This document shows, piece by piece, positions 40,382 to 48,975 of a DNA stretch of 64,000 bases. Source of the stretch: Pseudonocardia parietis. GTDB taxonomy: Bacteria > Actinomycetota > Actinomycetes > Mycobacteriales > Pseudonocardiaceae. A program made the translations under genes and the position numbers. Each line of letters starts with the position of its first letter. The stretch's first letter is position 1. The stretch covers positions 4,774,001 to 4,838,000 of the forward strand of contig NZ_JAGINU010000001.1 of assembly GCF_017876315.1 (NCBI RefSeq), in the 5' to 3' direction. The notes beneath the pieces are model-generated. The model was not told the DNA's origin and ran no database searches. It worked only from the letters and a program-made list of their open reading frames with translations.

Positions 40382-41686
40382 TTGTCGCTGAAGGATTTCT
40401 ATGTCGTCTCGGGCGACACCCACATCATCGAACCCGCCGACCTGTTCAAGACCCGGTTGCCCAAGAACCTGCGTGACCGGGCGTTGTGGGAGGAGGAGTT
40501 CACGCTCGACGAGCCGATCGTCGAGGGCGGGCACACCGAGTTCAAGAAGCTGCACACCATCGGCTTCGACGGCTGGACCGTGTCGAAGTACCGCCAGTTC
40601 GGCGGCCCGACGCCGGACGGCGACCCGGAGAACATCATCCGGGACATGGACTCCGAGAGCGTCGACGCGTCGGTGATGTTCCCGAACCTGTCGCTGTTCG
40701 TGCTGTTCACCGACGACCACGAGCTGTCCATGGCGCACGCGCGGGTCTGGAACGACTACGTGGCCGAGCGCTACGTGCCCTACACCGACCGGATGCGACC
40801 GGTCGCGGCGATCCCGATGACCGACGTCGCCGACGCGGTCGCCGAGATCGAGCGGGTGGCGAAGCTGGGGATCAAGGGCATCATGCTGCCCGCGACCCAC
40901 ACCGAGCCCTACTACCGGCGCCACTACGACGCGGTCTGGTCCGCCGCGGTCGCCAACGGGATGACCGTGTTCTTCCACTGCGCCACCGGCGGGGTCATGG
41001 CCCGGGAGAACAGCTCCGAGACGGCATCGACCGTGCGCGGCATGATGACCGCGGTCAACATGGGCAAGGGCAACCTGAGCGACGACATGGTCGCCGGCCG
41101 CACGCAGGGCGCGGGCACCACCGGGGCGGAGGTCCCGCAGCGACTCATCGCCGAGCTGATCGGCGGCGGTGTGTGCGAGCGGTTCCCGGACCTGCACTTC
41201 TCGCTGATCGAGTTCAACGCCAACTGGCTGGTGTCCTACTTCGGGTTCATGGACAAGGCGTGGCGGACCGGGATCGGGCAGGACCCGGACTGGTGGCTGG
41301 GCTTCTGGGACGACGACCGCGCGCCGAAGGACCAGCCGGCGATGGGCCAGCTGTTCAACATCAACGGGCAGTGGCCGTACCCGCTCAAGCCGAGCGAGTA
41401 CCTGCAGCGCCAGATCCACGTCCAGTTCGCGGACGACCGGGTCGCGGTCCAGGCGCGGCACATCACCGGCATGTCCACCCTGCTGTGGGGCAACGACTAC
41501 CCGCACGCGGAGGGCACGTTCCGCGGTAGCGAGGACTGCGTGGCGGACAACTTCGCCGGGGTGCCCGACGACGAGAAGGCCGTCATCCTGGGCCACACGC
41601 TCGCCGGGCTCGTCGGTCTCGACTCGAGCAAGAAGGTCGCCAGGACGCCCGACCGGGCCACGAACGCGGGGCCCGTCTCCGTCTGA
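40382..41686 (+). CDS. Amidohydrolase-family protein (amidohydrolase_2, PF04909)
   Basis: A 434-aa metal-dependent hydrolase or decarboxylase of the amidohydrolase-2 group (ACMSD-like). N-terminal VVSGDTHIIEPADLF gives the DxHxxE metal motif; FHCATGG is the central His block; WGNDYPHAEGTF is the conserved late block with the catalytic Asp. Members hydrolyse or decarboxylate cyclic and aromatic acids. I favour the TTG at 40382, which has AGGAG 6 nt upstream; a GTG at 40340 would add 14 residues. It lies at the edge of the Baeyer-Villiger/P450 locus and ends at a strong bidirectional hairpin. Confidence 0.87.
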   Translation: MSLKDFYVVSGDTHIIEPADLFKTRLPKNLRDRALWEEEFTLDEPIVEGGHTEFKKLHTIGFDGWTVSKYRQFGGPTPDGDPENIIRDMDSESVDASVMFPNLSLFVLFTDDHELSMAHARVWNDYVAERYVPYTDRMRPVAAIPMTDVADAVAEIERVAKLGIKGIMLPATHTEPYYRRHYDAVWSAAVANGMTVFFHCATGGVMARENSSETASTVRGMMTAVNMGKGNLSDDMVAGRTQGAGTTGAEVPQRLIAELIGGGVCERFPDLHFSLIEFNANWLVSYFGFMDKAWRTGIGQDPDWWLGFWDDDRAPKDQPAMGQLFNINGQWPYPLKPSEYLQRQIHVQFADDRVAVQARHITGMSTLLWGNDYPHAEGTFRGSEDCVADNFAGVPDDEKAVILGHTLAGLVGLDSSKKVARTPDRATNAGPVSV

Positions 41687-41712
41687 GTTCGCTGAATCCG
41701 AGGTAACCGAAT

Positions 41713-41748
41713 CGTCGGCCCCGGGTCCATATGGACCCGGGGCCGACG
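41713..41748. terminator. Perfect 36-bp palindrome, bidirectional terminator
   Basis: A 16-bp perfect stem (left arm CGTCGGCCCCGGGTCC) closes a 4-nt ATAT loop, midway between the amidohydrolase stop (41686) and the convergent monooxygenase stop (41774). There is no U-tract, which is common for actinobacterial hairpin terminators. Confidence 0.85.
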
Positions 41749-41773
41749 TCATGATGCGTTCAGGGCCGTTCGG

Positions 41774-43426
41774 TCAGTCCTCCAGCACGCCGCGGTCGAA
41801 CCGCAGGGTCGGGAAGCCCCCGGCCTCGTCCTCGGCGATCATCTTCTGCAGTGTCGGGCGCCCGGTCGGGTTCAGCAGCTGCCGGACCGGCTTACCGGGG
41901 ATGTTGGCGCCGTAGAAGTAGCTGCTGGACAGGAACGACGACCGGCCGGCGTTGTCGTTCATCATGTCGGTCCACCGCTGCTCGGCGGCCTCGTCGACCT
42001 CGACGACGCGGTGGCCGTGCTCGCGCGCGTAGGACAGCACCGCCAGCGTGTAGTCCACCTGGTCACCGGAGTAGCGCGGGTTGTTGCCCGTGGCGCCGTG
42101 CGGTCCACCCGGGAAGAAGAGGTTCGGGAAGCCGGCCGTCAGGATGCCGAGGTAGGTCAGCGGGCCGTCCGCCCAGTACTTCTCCAGGGCGAGACCACCG
42201 CGCCCACGCAGGCCGAGCCGGTTGAGCGCGCCGGTCCCGAAGTCCCAGCCGGTGGCCCAGATGATGATGTCGAACTCGCGGTGCGCACCGTCGGCGGTCT
42301 CGATGCCGGTCTCGGTGATCCGGGTGATCGGTGTCTCCGGCAGCGAGACCAGGTCGACGTTCGGGTTGTTGTAGGCCTCGTAGTAACCCGTACCGAACGG
42401 CGGGCGGCGGCCGCCGAACCCGCTGTCGGTCGGGATCAGCTTCTCCGCGGTGACCGGGTCGGCGACCAGGCCACGGACCTTGGCCGCCACGAAGTCGCAC
42501 CACTCGGCGTTGACCTCGGGGTTCGTGGTGAGGTCGATGTAGCCCTCGGTGAGCTTGCGGAAGCCGCCGGAGTTCCACAGCACCTCGAAGAGGGCGGCCC
42601 GCTCCTCGGCGGTGTGCTCGGTGGAGCTGATCCCGCGCATCTGGTGGTCGAAACCGCTCGGCGAGGTCAGCAGCACCTCGCGGATCCGGTCGAAGCCCGC
42701 CTTGATCCCGGCGTTCTCCTCCGGGGACATCGGTGCGTTGTTCAGCGGGGTGACCCAGTCCGCCTTCATCTGGAACACGGTCAGGTTCGCGACGTCGCCC
42801 GCGATGGCCGGGACGATCTGCACCCCGCTGGAACCGGTCCCGATCTGCGCGACCCGCTTCCCACGGAAGTCGACGGGCTCGGCGGGCCAGCGGCCGGTGT
42901 GGAACTGCGGGCCGCCGAAATCCGTGCGTCCCTCGATCGCCGGGACGAACGGCACGGACAGGTTGCCGCTGGCCGCCACGAGGAAGCGGGTCCGGTGGAC
43001 GTCGCCGGCCCCGGTCTCGACCGTGTAGGTGCCGGTGGCCTCGTCGAACACCGCCGAGACGACCTCGGAGCCGAACCGGATGTGCCTGCGCAGGTCGAAC
43101 CGGTCGACGACGTAGTTGAAGTAGCTCTCGATCTCGGGCTGCCCGGCGTACCGCTCGGTCCACTCCCACTCCTGCCACAGTTCGGCGGAGAACAGGAAAC
43201 CGTAGGAGTAGCTCTCCGAGTCGAATCGCGCCTCCGGATAGCGGTTCCAGTACCAGGTACCCCCGACACCGCCACCCGCCTCGAGGAGCCGGACCGTGAA
43301 GCCGGCGTCGAGGGTCCGGTAGAGCTGGTCCAATCCGGTCACTCCGGCACCGATGATCAGGACGTCGACGATCTCCTCGTCCCGGATCCCGTCCACCGCA
43401 TCCGGCGCCCTCGACGGTTCGCTCAT
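41774..43426 (-). CDS. Flavoprotein Baeyer-Villiger monooxygenase, class I (BVMO 1)
   Basis: Type I Baeyer-Villiger monooxygenase of 550 aa (cyclohexanone/phenylacetone monooxygenase kin), which uses FAD, NADPH and O2 to turn ketones into esters or lactones. Two Rossmann motifs, GAGVTG at 26-31 (FAD) and GTGSSG at 196-201 (NADPH), flank the family fingerprint FGGPQFHTGRWP at 170-181, which fits FxGxxxHxxxW(P/D) exactly. GGTWYWNRYPEARFD near 55-69 is the other conserved block. ATG at 43426; GAGGTG lies just upstream. The open frame continues far upstream, but that part belongs to other genes. It is transcribed alone, divergent from an SMP-30 lactonase-like gene. Confidence 0.93.
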   Translation of the reverse strand: MSEPSRAPDAVDGIRDEEIVDVLIIGAGVTGLDQLYRTLDAGFTVRLLEAGGGVGGTWYWNRYPEARFDSESYSYGFLFSAELWQEWEWTERYAGQPEIESYFNYVVDRFDLRRHIRFGSEVVSAVFDEATGTYTVETGAGDVHRTRFLVAASGNLSVPFVPAIEGRTDFGGPQFHTGRWPAEPVDFRGKRVAQIGTGSSGVQIVPAIAGDVANLTVFQMKADWVTPLNNAPMSPEENAGIKAGFDRIREVLLTSPSGFDHQMRGISSTEHTAEERAALFEVLWNSGGFRKLTEGYIDLTTNPEVNAEWCDFVAAKVRGLVADPVTAEKLIPTDSGFGGRRPPFGTGYYEAYNNPNVDLVSLPETPITRITETGIETADGAHREFDIIIWATGWDFGTGALNRLGLRGRGGLALEKYWADGPLTYLGILTAGFPNLFFPGGPHGATGNNPRYSGDQVDYTLAVLSYAREHGHRVVEVDEAAEQRWTDMMNDNAGRSSFLSSSYFYGANIPGKPVRQLLNPTGRPTLQKMIAEDEAGGFPTLRFDRGVLED

Positions 43427-43503
43427 GGTCACCTCTGTCTCGTCGGACGATCCGGTCGTCGTCGACCGGTCGGCTCTCTCGGGAAGAACACCAGTATTAC
43501 TGT

Positions 43504-43517
43504 CACTGGCGTCAGTG
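43504..43517. promoter_or_regulatory. CACTG-GCGT-CAGTG inverted repeat in the BVMO 1/SMP-30 divergent promoter
   Basis: Perfect 5-bp arms around 4 bp in the 144-bp divergent region, 54 bp before the SMP-30 ATG and 78 bp before the BVMO 1 ATG. A single regulator binding here could control both genes. Confidence 0.4.
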
Positions 43518-43570
43518 TCAGCTACTCTCGTGCGGTCCGGCGGAGGCGCCGCCGATCGAGGGAGCAGCGG

Positions 43571-44482
43571 ATGAACGCACGGAGCACCATCGACCTGACC
43601 ACGATGCGGACGCTCGGTGCGGGCCTGCGGTTCCCGGAGGGCCCCGCGGCCGACCGGGACGGATCGCTGGTCGTGCCGGAGATCGAGGGGGCGGCCCTCG
43701 TGCGGGTCCGGCCGGACGGCACCCGGGAGACCATCGCCGAGGTCGGCGGCGGCGCCAACGGCTGCGCCTTCGGCCCGGACGGTGCGATCTACGTGAGCAA
43801 CAACGGCGGGTACGTCTTCGCCGAGGCCGACGGGGTGCGGTTCCCGGTCGGTGCCGCCGAGGGCTACGCCGGCGGGTCGGTGCAGCGGGTCGACCCGGCG
43901 ACCGGCGCGGTGGACACCGTGTTCACCGAGTCCGGCGGCGTCCGGCTCGGCGGCCTCAACGACATCGTGTTCGACGCCGCGGGCGGCTGCTACATCGCGG
44001 ACACCACGGTCGGCGCGATCCACTACGCCGATCCCGTGGCCGGGACGATCCGGGTGGCGGCGTCGGGGCTGCGGGGCCCCAACGGAGCCGGGCTCTCCCC
44101 GGACGGCACCCGGTTCTACGTCTCGGAGACCTACTCCGGCCGGGTCCGGGTCTGGGAGGTGACCGGCCCGGGCGCACTCGTCGAGCTCCCGGACCTCTAC
44201 CAGCACACCGGGCAGGACCTGCACATCCACTGGGACGGCCTCGCCGTCGACGGCGCCGGGAACGTCTGCGTCGCCGACGGGCCGGAGTCCGGTGTACTGG
44301 TGCTCGGTGCGGACGGGGAGGTCCGCGGCCGGGTCGTCCTCCCGGTTCCGGACCGCTACGTCACCAACCTCTGCTTCGGCGGCCCCGCGGGCGACACCGC
44401 CTACATCTGTTCGGGTGGTCGCGGAACCGTCTACGAGATGCCGTGGCCCTGGCCGGGCCTGCGCCTGCACTTCCAGCCCTGA
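43571..44482 (+). CDS. SMP-30/gluconolactonase/LRE-family protein (putative lactonase)
   Basis: Six-bladed beta-propeller of 303 aa in the SMP-30/gluconolactonase family, calcium-type metalloenzymes that hydrolyse lactones. FPEGPA near residue 24 supplies the conserved metal-binding Glu; GANGCAFGPDGAIYVSNN, GGLNDIVFDAAGGCYIADT and HWDGLAVDGAGNVCVAD are the propeller metal/active-site blocks. The ATG at 43571 follows GGGAGCA. It is divergent from BVMO 1 and convergent with BVMO 2, so opening of a lactone produced by one of these enzymes is the natural hypothesis. The 8-bp gap to the BVMO 2 stop has no hairpin. Confidence 0.9.
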   Translation: MNARSTIDLTTMRTLGAGLRFPEGPAADRDGSLVVPEIEGAALVRVRPDGTRETIAEVGGGANGCAFGPDGAIYVSNNGGYVFAEADGVRFPVGAAEGYAGGSVQRVDPATGAVDTVFTESGGVRLGGLNDIVFDAAGGCYIADTTVGAIHYADPVAGTIRVAASGLRGPNGAGLSPDGTRFYVSETYSGRVRVWEVTGPGALVELPDLYQHTGQDLHIHWDGLAVDGAGNVCVADGPESGVLVLGADGEVRGRVVLPVPDRYVTNLCFGGPAGDTAYICSGGRGTVYEMPWPWPGLRLHFQP

Positions 44483-44490
44483 GCGCCACA

Positions 44491-46296
44491 TCACCGGGGG
44501 CGGCGGGACAGGACATCGTCCATCCCGCCCTCGGCGCGCCACCGCCGGACCAGTGAGGTGAACTCCACCGGGCCGCCGCCGAAGCCCTCGCTGCGCTTGC
44601 GCGGCCTGCCCTCGGAGTTGTAGTACCCGGGCGTGCACTCGGCGAGGAAGGCCTGCATGGACACCGCCCGCTCCCGGATCGTCCCGACCCAGGCATCCTC
44701 GACCTCCGCGGTCGGCTCGACGAGCACCCGGCCGCGCCGCTCGGCCTCCGCGACCACCGCGCCGACGTGCTCGCTCTGCTCCTCCAGGATGTGCACGAAG
44801 TTGACCGACACCGCGTTCTGCGTGCTGCCCAGGTGGAACAGGTTCGGGAAGCCGCGGCTCACCCAGCCGTGCAGCGTGCGCAACCCGTCCGCCCAGTACT
44901 GCGCCAGCGTGATCCCCCCGCGGCCGCGCACGTCGGCACCCGCCCGGACCGCCGGGTCCGACCCGATCTCGAATCCGGTCGCGAAGATGACGACGTCGAC
45001 GGGGTGCTCGACGCCGTCCACCACCAGGCCGCCGCCGGTCATCCGTTCGACGCCCTGCCCGGCGGTGTCCACCAGCCGCACGTTGTCCCGGTTGAAGGCC
45101 TGCAGGTAGCGGTCGCTGAACGCGGGCCGCTTGCACATCTGCCGGTACCAGGGCTGCAGGGCCGCCGCCGCCTGCGGGTCCTCGACGATCTCGGTGACCC
45201 GGGCGCGCAGCTCCGCCATCTTCTGGTGGTCGGCCAGCTCGATGGCCAGCGCGGGATCCTCCTCCGTGCCGCTGCGCAGCCGCTGCCGGCCGCGGACCGG
45301 CGCCGAGTCCGTCCACCGGTCGCCGACCAGGTCCTCGTCGGCCGCTCCCCCGGTCACCAGCAGCAGGAAGTTCTCCCGCCGGCGTCGCTGCCAGCCCGGC
45401 TCGAGGTCTGCCCACCACCCCGCGTCGGTCTCCCGGTCGTCGCGGCGGTCGACCGTCGACGGGGTGCGCTGCACCACGACGAGCTCGCGGCAGTGCGGCG
45501 CGATGGTCGGCACGACCTGGATCCCCGTCGCCCCGGTCCCGATCACCGCGACCCGCTTGTCCGCGAGCCCCGGGTAGTCGGCCATACCCTCGGTGCCACC
45601 GGTGCAGGCGTAGTCCCAGCGGCTGGTGTGGAAGGCGTGACCCGCGAAGTCCTCGATGCCGGGGATACCGGGCAGCTTCGGCTTGTTGAACGGCCCGCTG
45701 GACACCACCACGTACCGCGCGGTGAACGCGTCCCCGCGGTCGGTGCCGACCTTCCAGCGGCCGGCCTGTTCGTCCCACGCCAGTGAGGTGACCTCGGTGT
45801 GGAACAACGAGTCCCGGCGGAGGTCGAAGTGGTCGGCGATGCGTTCGGCGTGCCGCCGGATCTCCGAGCCGGGCGCGTACTTGCGGCTCGGCATCTCGCC
45901 CATCTCCTCCAGCAGCGGGAGGTAGATGTAGGACTCGATGTCGCAGGCCACGCCCGGGTAGCGGTTCCAGTACCACGTCCCGCCGACGTCGCCCGCGGTG
46001 TCGACCAGCCGGATCCGGTCCAGTCCCGCCTTGCGCAGGTGGGCACCCGCTGCCAGGCCGCCGAACCCGGCACCGAGGATCACGGCGTCGACCTCGTCGC
46101 TCACCGGTTCGCGCGCCGCGGGCGGGTCCGACCAGGGGTCCTGCGCGTACCCGGCGAGATCACCCGTCGGGCGCAGGTACTGGGCGGCGCCGTCCGGCCG
46201 GATCCGCTTGTCCCGCTCGGCGCGGTACCGCTCGCGGATCGCCTCCAGGTCCTCGGGCAGCAATGATCCGTTGTCCGGTGTCGGGGTCGCATTCAT
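44491..46296 (-). CDS. Flavoprotein Baeyer-Villiger monooxygenase, class I (BVMO 2)
   Basis: Second Baeyer-Villiger type flavoprotein, 601 aa, with an N-terminal extension of about 65 residues as found in the phenylacetone/cyclopentadecanone-monooxygenase group. FAD motif GAGFGG at 75-80, GGTWYWNRYPGVACD at ~105-119, fingerprint FAGHAFHTSRWD at 217-228 (fits FxGxxxHxxxWD), and NADPH motif GTGATG near 248. It is clearly distinct from BVMO 1, so the two likely act on different ketones. ATG at 46296; the frame could extend to 46350 but overlaps the gap only. Last gene of the nine-gene catabolic operon, 50 bp after an SDR. Confidence 0.92.
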   Translation of the reverse strand: MNATPTPDNGSLLPEDLEAIRERYRAERDKRIRPDGAAQYLRPTGDLAGYAQDPWSDPPAAREPVSDEVDAVILGAGFGGLAAGAHLRKAGLDRIRLVDTAGDVGGTWYWNRYPGVACDIESYIYLPLLEEMGEMPSRKYAPGSEIRRHAERIADHFDLRRDSLFHTEVTSLAWDEQAGRWKVGTDRGDAFTARYVVVSSGPFNKPKLPGIPGIEDFAGHAFHTSRWDYACTGGTEGMADYPGLADKRVAVIGTGATGIQVVPTIAPHCRELVVVQRTPSTVDRRDDRETDAGWWADLEPGWQRRRRENFLLLVTGGAADEDLVGDRWTDSAPVRGRQRLRSGTEEDPALAIELADHQKMAELRARVTEIVEDPQAAAALQPWYRQMCKRPAFSDRYLQAFNRDNVRLVDTAGQGVERMTGGGLVVDGVEHPVDVVIFATGFEIGSDPAVRAGADVRGRGGITLAQYWADGLRTLHGWVSRGFPNLFHLGSTQNAVSVNFVHILEEQSEHVGAVVAEAERRGRVLVEPTAEVEDAWVGTIRERAVSMQAFLAECTPGYYNSEGRPRKRSEGFGGGPVEFTSLVRRWRAEGGMDDVLSRRPR

Positions 46297-46346
46297 CCGT
46301 GTCACGTCCTCGTCGTCGCTCGTCGGGTGGCCCGGGCCGCTGCGCA

Positions 46347-47171
46347 TCACGTGGTGGGTTCCGCCTCGAGCGAGGCGAGGAACTCGGGGCTCGCCGTCCC
46401 GGGGCGGAGCTTGCCCATGCCGGGGAAGCCGATGGCGTAGCCGCCGTCGACCGGCAGCACCGCGCCGGTGATGAACGACGCCTCGTCACTGGCCAGGAAG
46501 AGCACCGCGTTCGCGATCTCCCCGGCCAGGCCCCAGCGGTCCATCGGGACCCCGGCGGGCCGGCCGATGCCCTCCGGCGGGGTGGCGTGCTGCCTGCTCA
46601 TGGGGTGCAGGCCGGTCCAGATCGAGCCCGGTGCCACGACGTTGACCCGGATGCCGTCGTCCACGTAGTCGAGGGCCGCGGACACCGACATCTGGTTGAC
46701 CCCGGCCTTCGCCGCGCCGTACACGGCGTGGTGCCGGAAGCCGACCAGCGACGTCGCCGAGGAGACGTTGACGATCGACCCGCCGCCGGCCTCCTTCAGC
46801 ACCGGCACGCCGTACTTCATGCAGAAGAACGTGCCGCGGATGTTCGTGCCGTGGACGCGGTCGAAGTTCTCCGTCGTCTGCTCGTGCAGCGGCATCAGCC
46901 CGCCGCCGAACCCCGCGTTGTTCACCAGGACGTCGACGCGGCCGAACCGCTCGACGGCCTCGGCGAACATCCGCCGGACGTCGTCCTCCTCCCCCACGTC
47001 GGCCCGCACGCCCACGGCCTGCTCACCGATCTCCTCGGCGACCTGCCCGGCGTTCTCGCTGCGGCCGACGCACACCACGCTCGCGCCCTCCTCGGCGAAG
47101 CGCAGCGCCGTCGCCCTGCCGATGCCCGATCCCGCGCCCGTGACGAGCGCGACCTTGCCCTTGAGCCGCAT
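46347..47171 (-). CDS. SDR-family dehydrogenase (operon gene 8)
   Basis: Short-chain dehydrogenase of 274 aa: TGAGSGIG at 11-18, NNAGFGG, NVSSATS, catalytic YGAAK, and ITGAVLPVDGGY at the end of the Rossmann fold. The last ~30 residues extend past the usual SDR end. NAD(P)-linked oxidation of an alcohol to the ketone used by the adjacent BVMO is plausible but unproven. It is flanked by an SDR (28-bp gap) and BVMO 2 (50-bp gap). Confidence 0.9.
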   Translation of the reverse strand: MRLKGKVALVTGAGSGIGRATALRFAEEGASVVCVGRSENAGQVAEEIGEQAVGVRADVGEEDDVRRMFAEAVERFGRVDVLVNNAGFGGGLMPLHEQTTENFDRVHGTNIRGTFFCMKYGVPVLKEAGGGSIVNVSSATSLVGFRHHAVYGAAKAGVNQMSVSAALDYVDDGIRVNVVAPGSIWTGLHPMSRQHATPPEGIGRPAGVPMDRWGLAGEIANAVLFLASDEASFITGAVLPVDGGYAIGFPGMGKLRPGTASPEFLASLEAEPTT

Positions 47172-47199
47172 GGCCGTCCCTTCTCCCCGCCGCCGGGAC

Positions 47200-47940
47200 T
47201 CAGTTGAGGTAGCGGCCGCCGTTGACGCTCAGCGTGTGCCCGGTGACGTAGCCGGCCTCGTCGGACGCCAGGTAGGCCACGGCGTGCGCGATGTCCTCGG
47301 GCTGCCCGGAGCGCTTCATCGGCATCCGCGCGGCGACCTGTGCCGGGTCGCTGATGTTGGACCGCATGAGCGGGGTGTCAACGAAGCCCGGGGGCACGTT
47401 GTTGGCGGTGATGCCCTGCTCGGCGAACTCCATCGCGAGCGCCTTGGTGAAGCCGATGACCCCGCCCTTGGCGGCGACGTAGTGGGCCATGTTCGGCGAG
47501 CCGCTCTGCGCCGACGACGACGAGATGTTGACGATCCGGCCCCAGCCCGCCTCGACCATGTCCGGGATGATCGCCTTGGTGACCAGGTACGGGCCCTTCA
47601 GGTCGATCTCGACGGTCTCGTCCCAGTCCTGCTCGGTGAGCTCCAGGAAGGCCTTGGGCTTGGTGATGCCCGCGTTGTTGACCAGGATCGACACCGGTCC
47701 CAGCTCGGCGCGGGTCCGCGCGGCGGACTCGGCCACCGGGGCCGCCTTCGCGCAGTCCCCGGCCACGGCGATGGCCTTGCCCCCCGCCTCACGGATCTGC
47801 GCGACGGTCTCCTGCGCGCCGGCGGCGTTCAGGTCCCACACGGCGACCGCGGCACCGTGGGACGCGAGCACCGTCGCGCACGCCCGGCCGATGCCGCTGC
47901 CTCCGCCGGTGACGACGGCGTTCCTGCCTTCCATGGACAT
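47200..47940 (-). CDS. SDR-family dehydrogenase, FabG-like (operon gene 7)
   Basis: Classical SDR of 246 aa, the usual length: TGGGSGIG near 11-18, NNAGITKPK, NISSSSAQSG, catalytic YVAAK, and the C-terminal VTGHTLSVNGGRYLN. FabG-like enzymes reduce 3-oxoacyl thioesters or oxidise secondary alcohols; in this catabolic operon dehydrogenation of a hydroxylated intermediate is likelier. Genes upstream and downstream are also SDRs, but each has low similarity to the others, so they are not a tandem duplication. Confidence 0.9.
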   Translation of the reverse strand: MSMEGRNAVVTGGGSGIGRACATVLASHGAAVAVWDLNAAGAQETVAQIREAGGKAIAVAGDCAKAAPVAESAARTRAELGPVSILVNNAGITKPKAFLELTEQDWDETVEIDLKGPYLVTKAIIPDMVEAGWGRIVNISSSSAQSGSPNMAHYVAAKGGVIGFTKALAMEFAEQGITANNVPPGFVDTPLMRSNISDPAQVAARMPMKRSGQPEDIAHAVAYLASDEAGYVTGHTLSVNGGRYLN

Positions 47941-48000
47941 GTTTCTCCTCTTCGTCGAGTGGATCGGGTGGTCAGGGTTCGCCGGCGGAGCCGGCCGGCC

Positions 48001-48942
48001 TCACTCCGCCGGGCGCAGGTGGGACATGAAGGCGCTGACGAAGTCGCCGAGATCCGCCGGGACCGTGTAGCCCTTCTCGTCCACGACGGTGTCGAGGTTG
48101 GCGGCGACGTCCTCGATGGTCGGGGCACCGTCGGTGTGCAGGTAGCCCGGTGTCGCACCGATGAAGATCCGGCTGAACCGGCCGGCGCCCGCGGCGAAGA
48201 TCTCGCCGGTGCACGGGCACCTCTCGTGCGCGAGCAGCCCCACCATCGGCGCCACCAGCGCGGGGTCCATCGCGGCGGCGGGGCCGCTGTCGTCGCCCGC
48301 AGGCGGCACGTCATCCCGGTTCGTGCTCGGGTGCCCCGCCATCCGGGTCCAGGCGTTGGGCGAGATCACGTTCGCCCTGATGCCGTGCTCGGCGCCACGG
48401 ATCGCGGCGTTGCGGGTCAGGCCGATGATCCCGGCCTTGGCCGAGGCGTAGGCCAGGTTCTCCGGGACACCGAACATCCCGACCGACGTCGTGGTGACGA
48501 TCCGCCCGTAGCCCTGGGTCGTGAAGTGCGGCCAGGCCGCCCGGATCACGTTGAAGGAACCGAGCAGGTGGACGTCGAGATGGGACTGCAGGTACGCGGC
48601 GTCCGCCTCCGGCAGGCCCATCCAGCGCATGATCCCGGCGTTGGCGACCAACGAGTCGATCCGGCCGAACGCGTCGAGGGCGGCGTCCACGATCTGCGCG
48701 CCACCCCCCGGTGTGGACACATCGGACCCGTTCGCGACGGCGCGCCCGCCCGCCGCGATGATCTCGTCCACCACCTGCTGGGCGGGACCGGCGTCGGAGC
48801 CGTCGCCCTCCTGGGTGCCGCCCAGGTCGTTGACCACCACCTGCGCGCCGCGCGCCGCGAGCAGCTGCGCGTAGGCGCGGCCGATGCCCCGCCCGGCGCC
48901 GGTGACCACCGCGACGCGGCCCCCGAAGTCGTACTCGGCCAT
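48001..48942 (-). CDS. SDR-family dehydrogenase, MFE-2/HSD17B4-like (operon gene 6)
   Basis: SDR of 313 aa resembling the dehydrogenase unit of peroxisomal multifunctional enzyme type 2: TGAGRGIGRAYAQLLAARGA and VVNDLGGT near the N-terminus, VANAGIMRWMG, catalytic YASAK, and ANVISPNAWTRM. The C-terminal ~80 residues, with FAAGAGRFSRIFIGATPGY, extend past the SDR core as in that group. Members act as 3-hydroxyacyl-CoA or hydroxysteroid dehydrogenases. It follows the acyl-CoA ligase by 33 bp, consistent with action on a CoA ester. Confidence 0.88.
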   Translation of the reverse strand: MAEYDFGGRVAVVTGAGRGIGRAYAQLLAARGAQVVVNDLGGTQEGDGSDAGPAQQVVDEIIAAGGRAVANGSDVSTPGGGAQIVDAALDAFGRIDSLVANAGIMRWMGLPEADAAYLQSHLDVHLLGSFNVIRAAWPHFTTQGYGRIVTTTSVGMFGVPENLAYASAKAGIIGLTRNAAIRGAEHGIRANVISPNAWTRMAGHPSTNRDDVPPAGDDSGPAAAMDPALVAPMVGLLAHERCPCTGEIFAAGAGRFSRIFIGATPGYLHTDGAPTIEDVAANLDTVVDEKGYTVPADLGDFVSAFMSHLRPAE

Positions 48943-48975
48943 GCTGTGTCCTTCTCTCGGAGTGGTGGGGAGTGT

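Noticed and set aside
41774..45976. A single 1400-codon minus-strand frame that could look like a fusion protein
   Set aside because: Only its last 550 residues (BVMO 1) are protein-like. The upstream part runs antisense to the SMP-30 gene and out of frame through BVMO 2.
46347..48942. Recent tandem duplication of the three SDR genes
   Set aside because: They share only generic SDR motifs and differ in length (274, 246, 313 aa) and subfamily.
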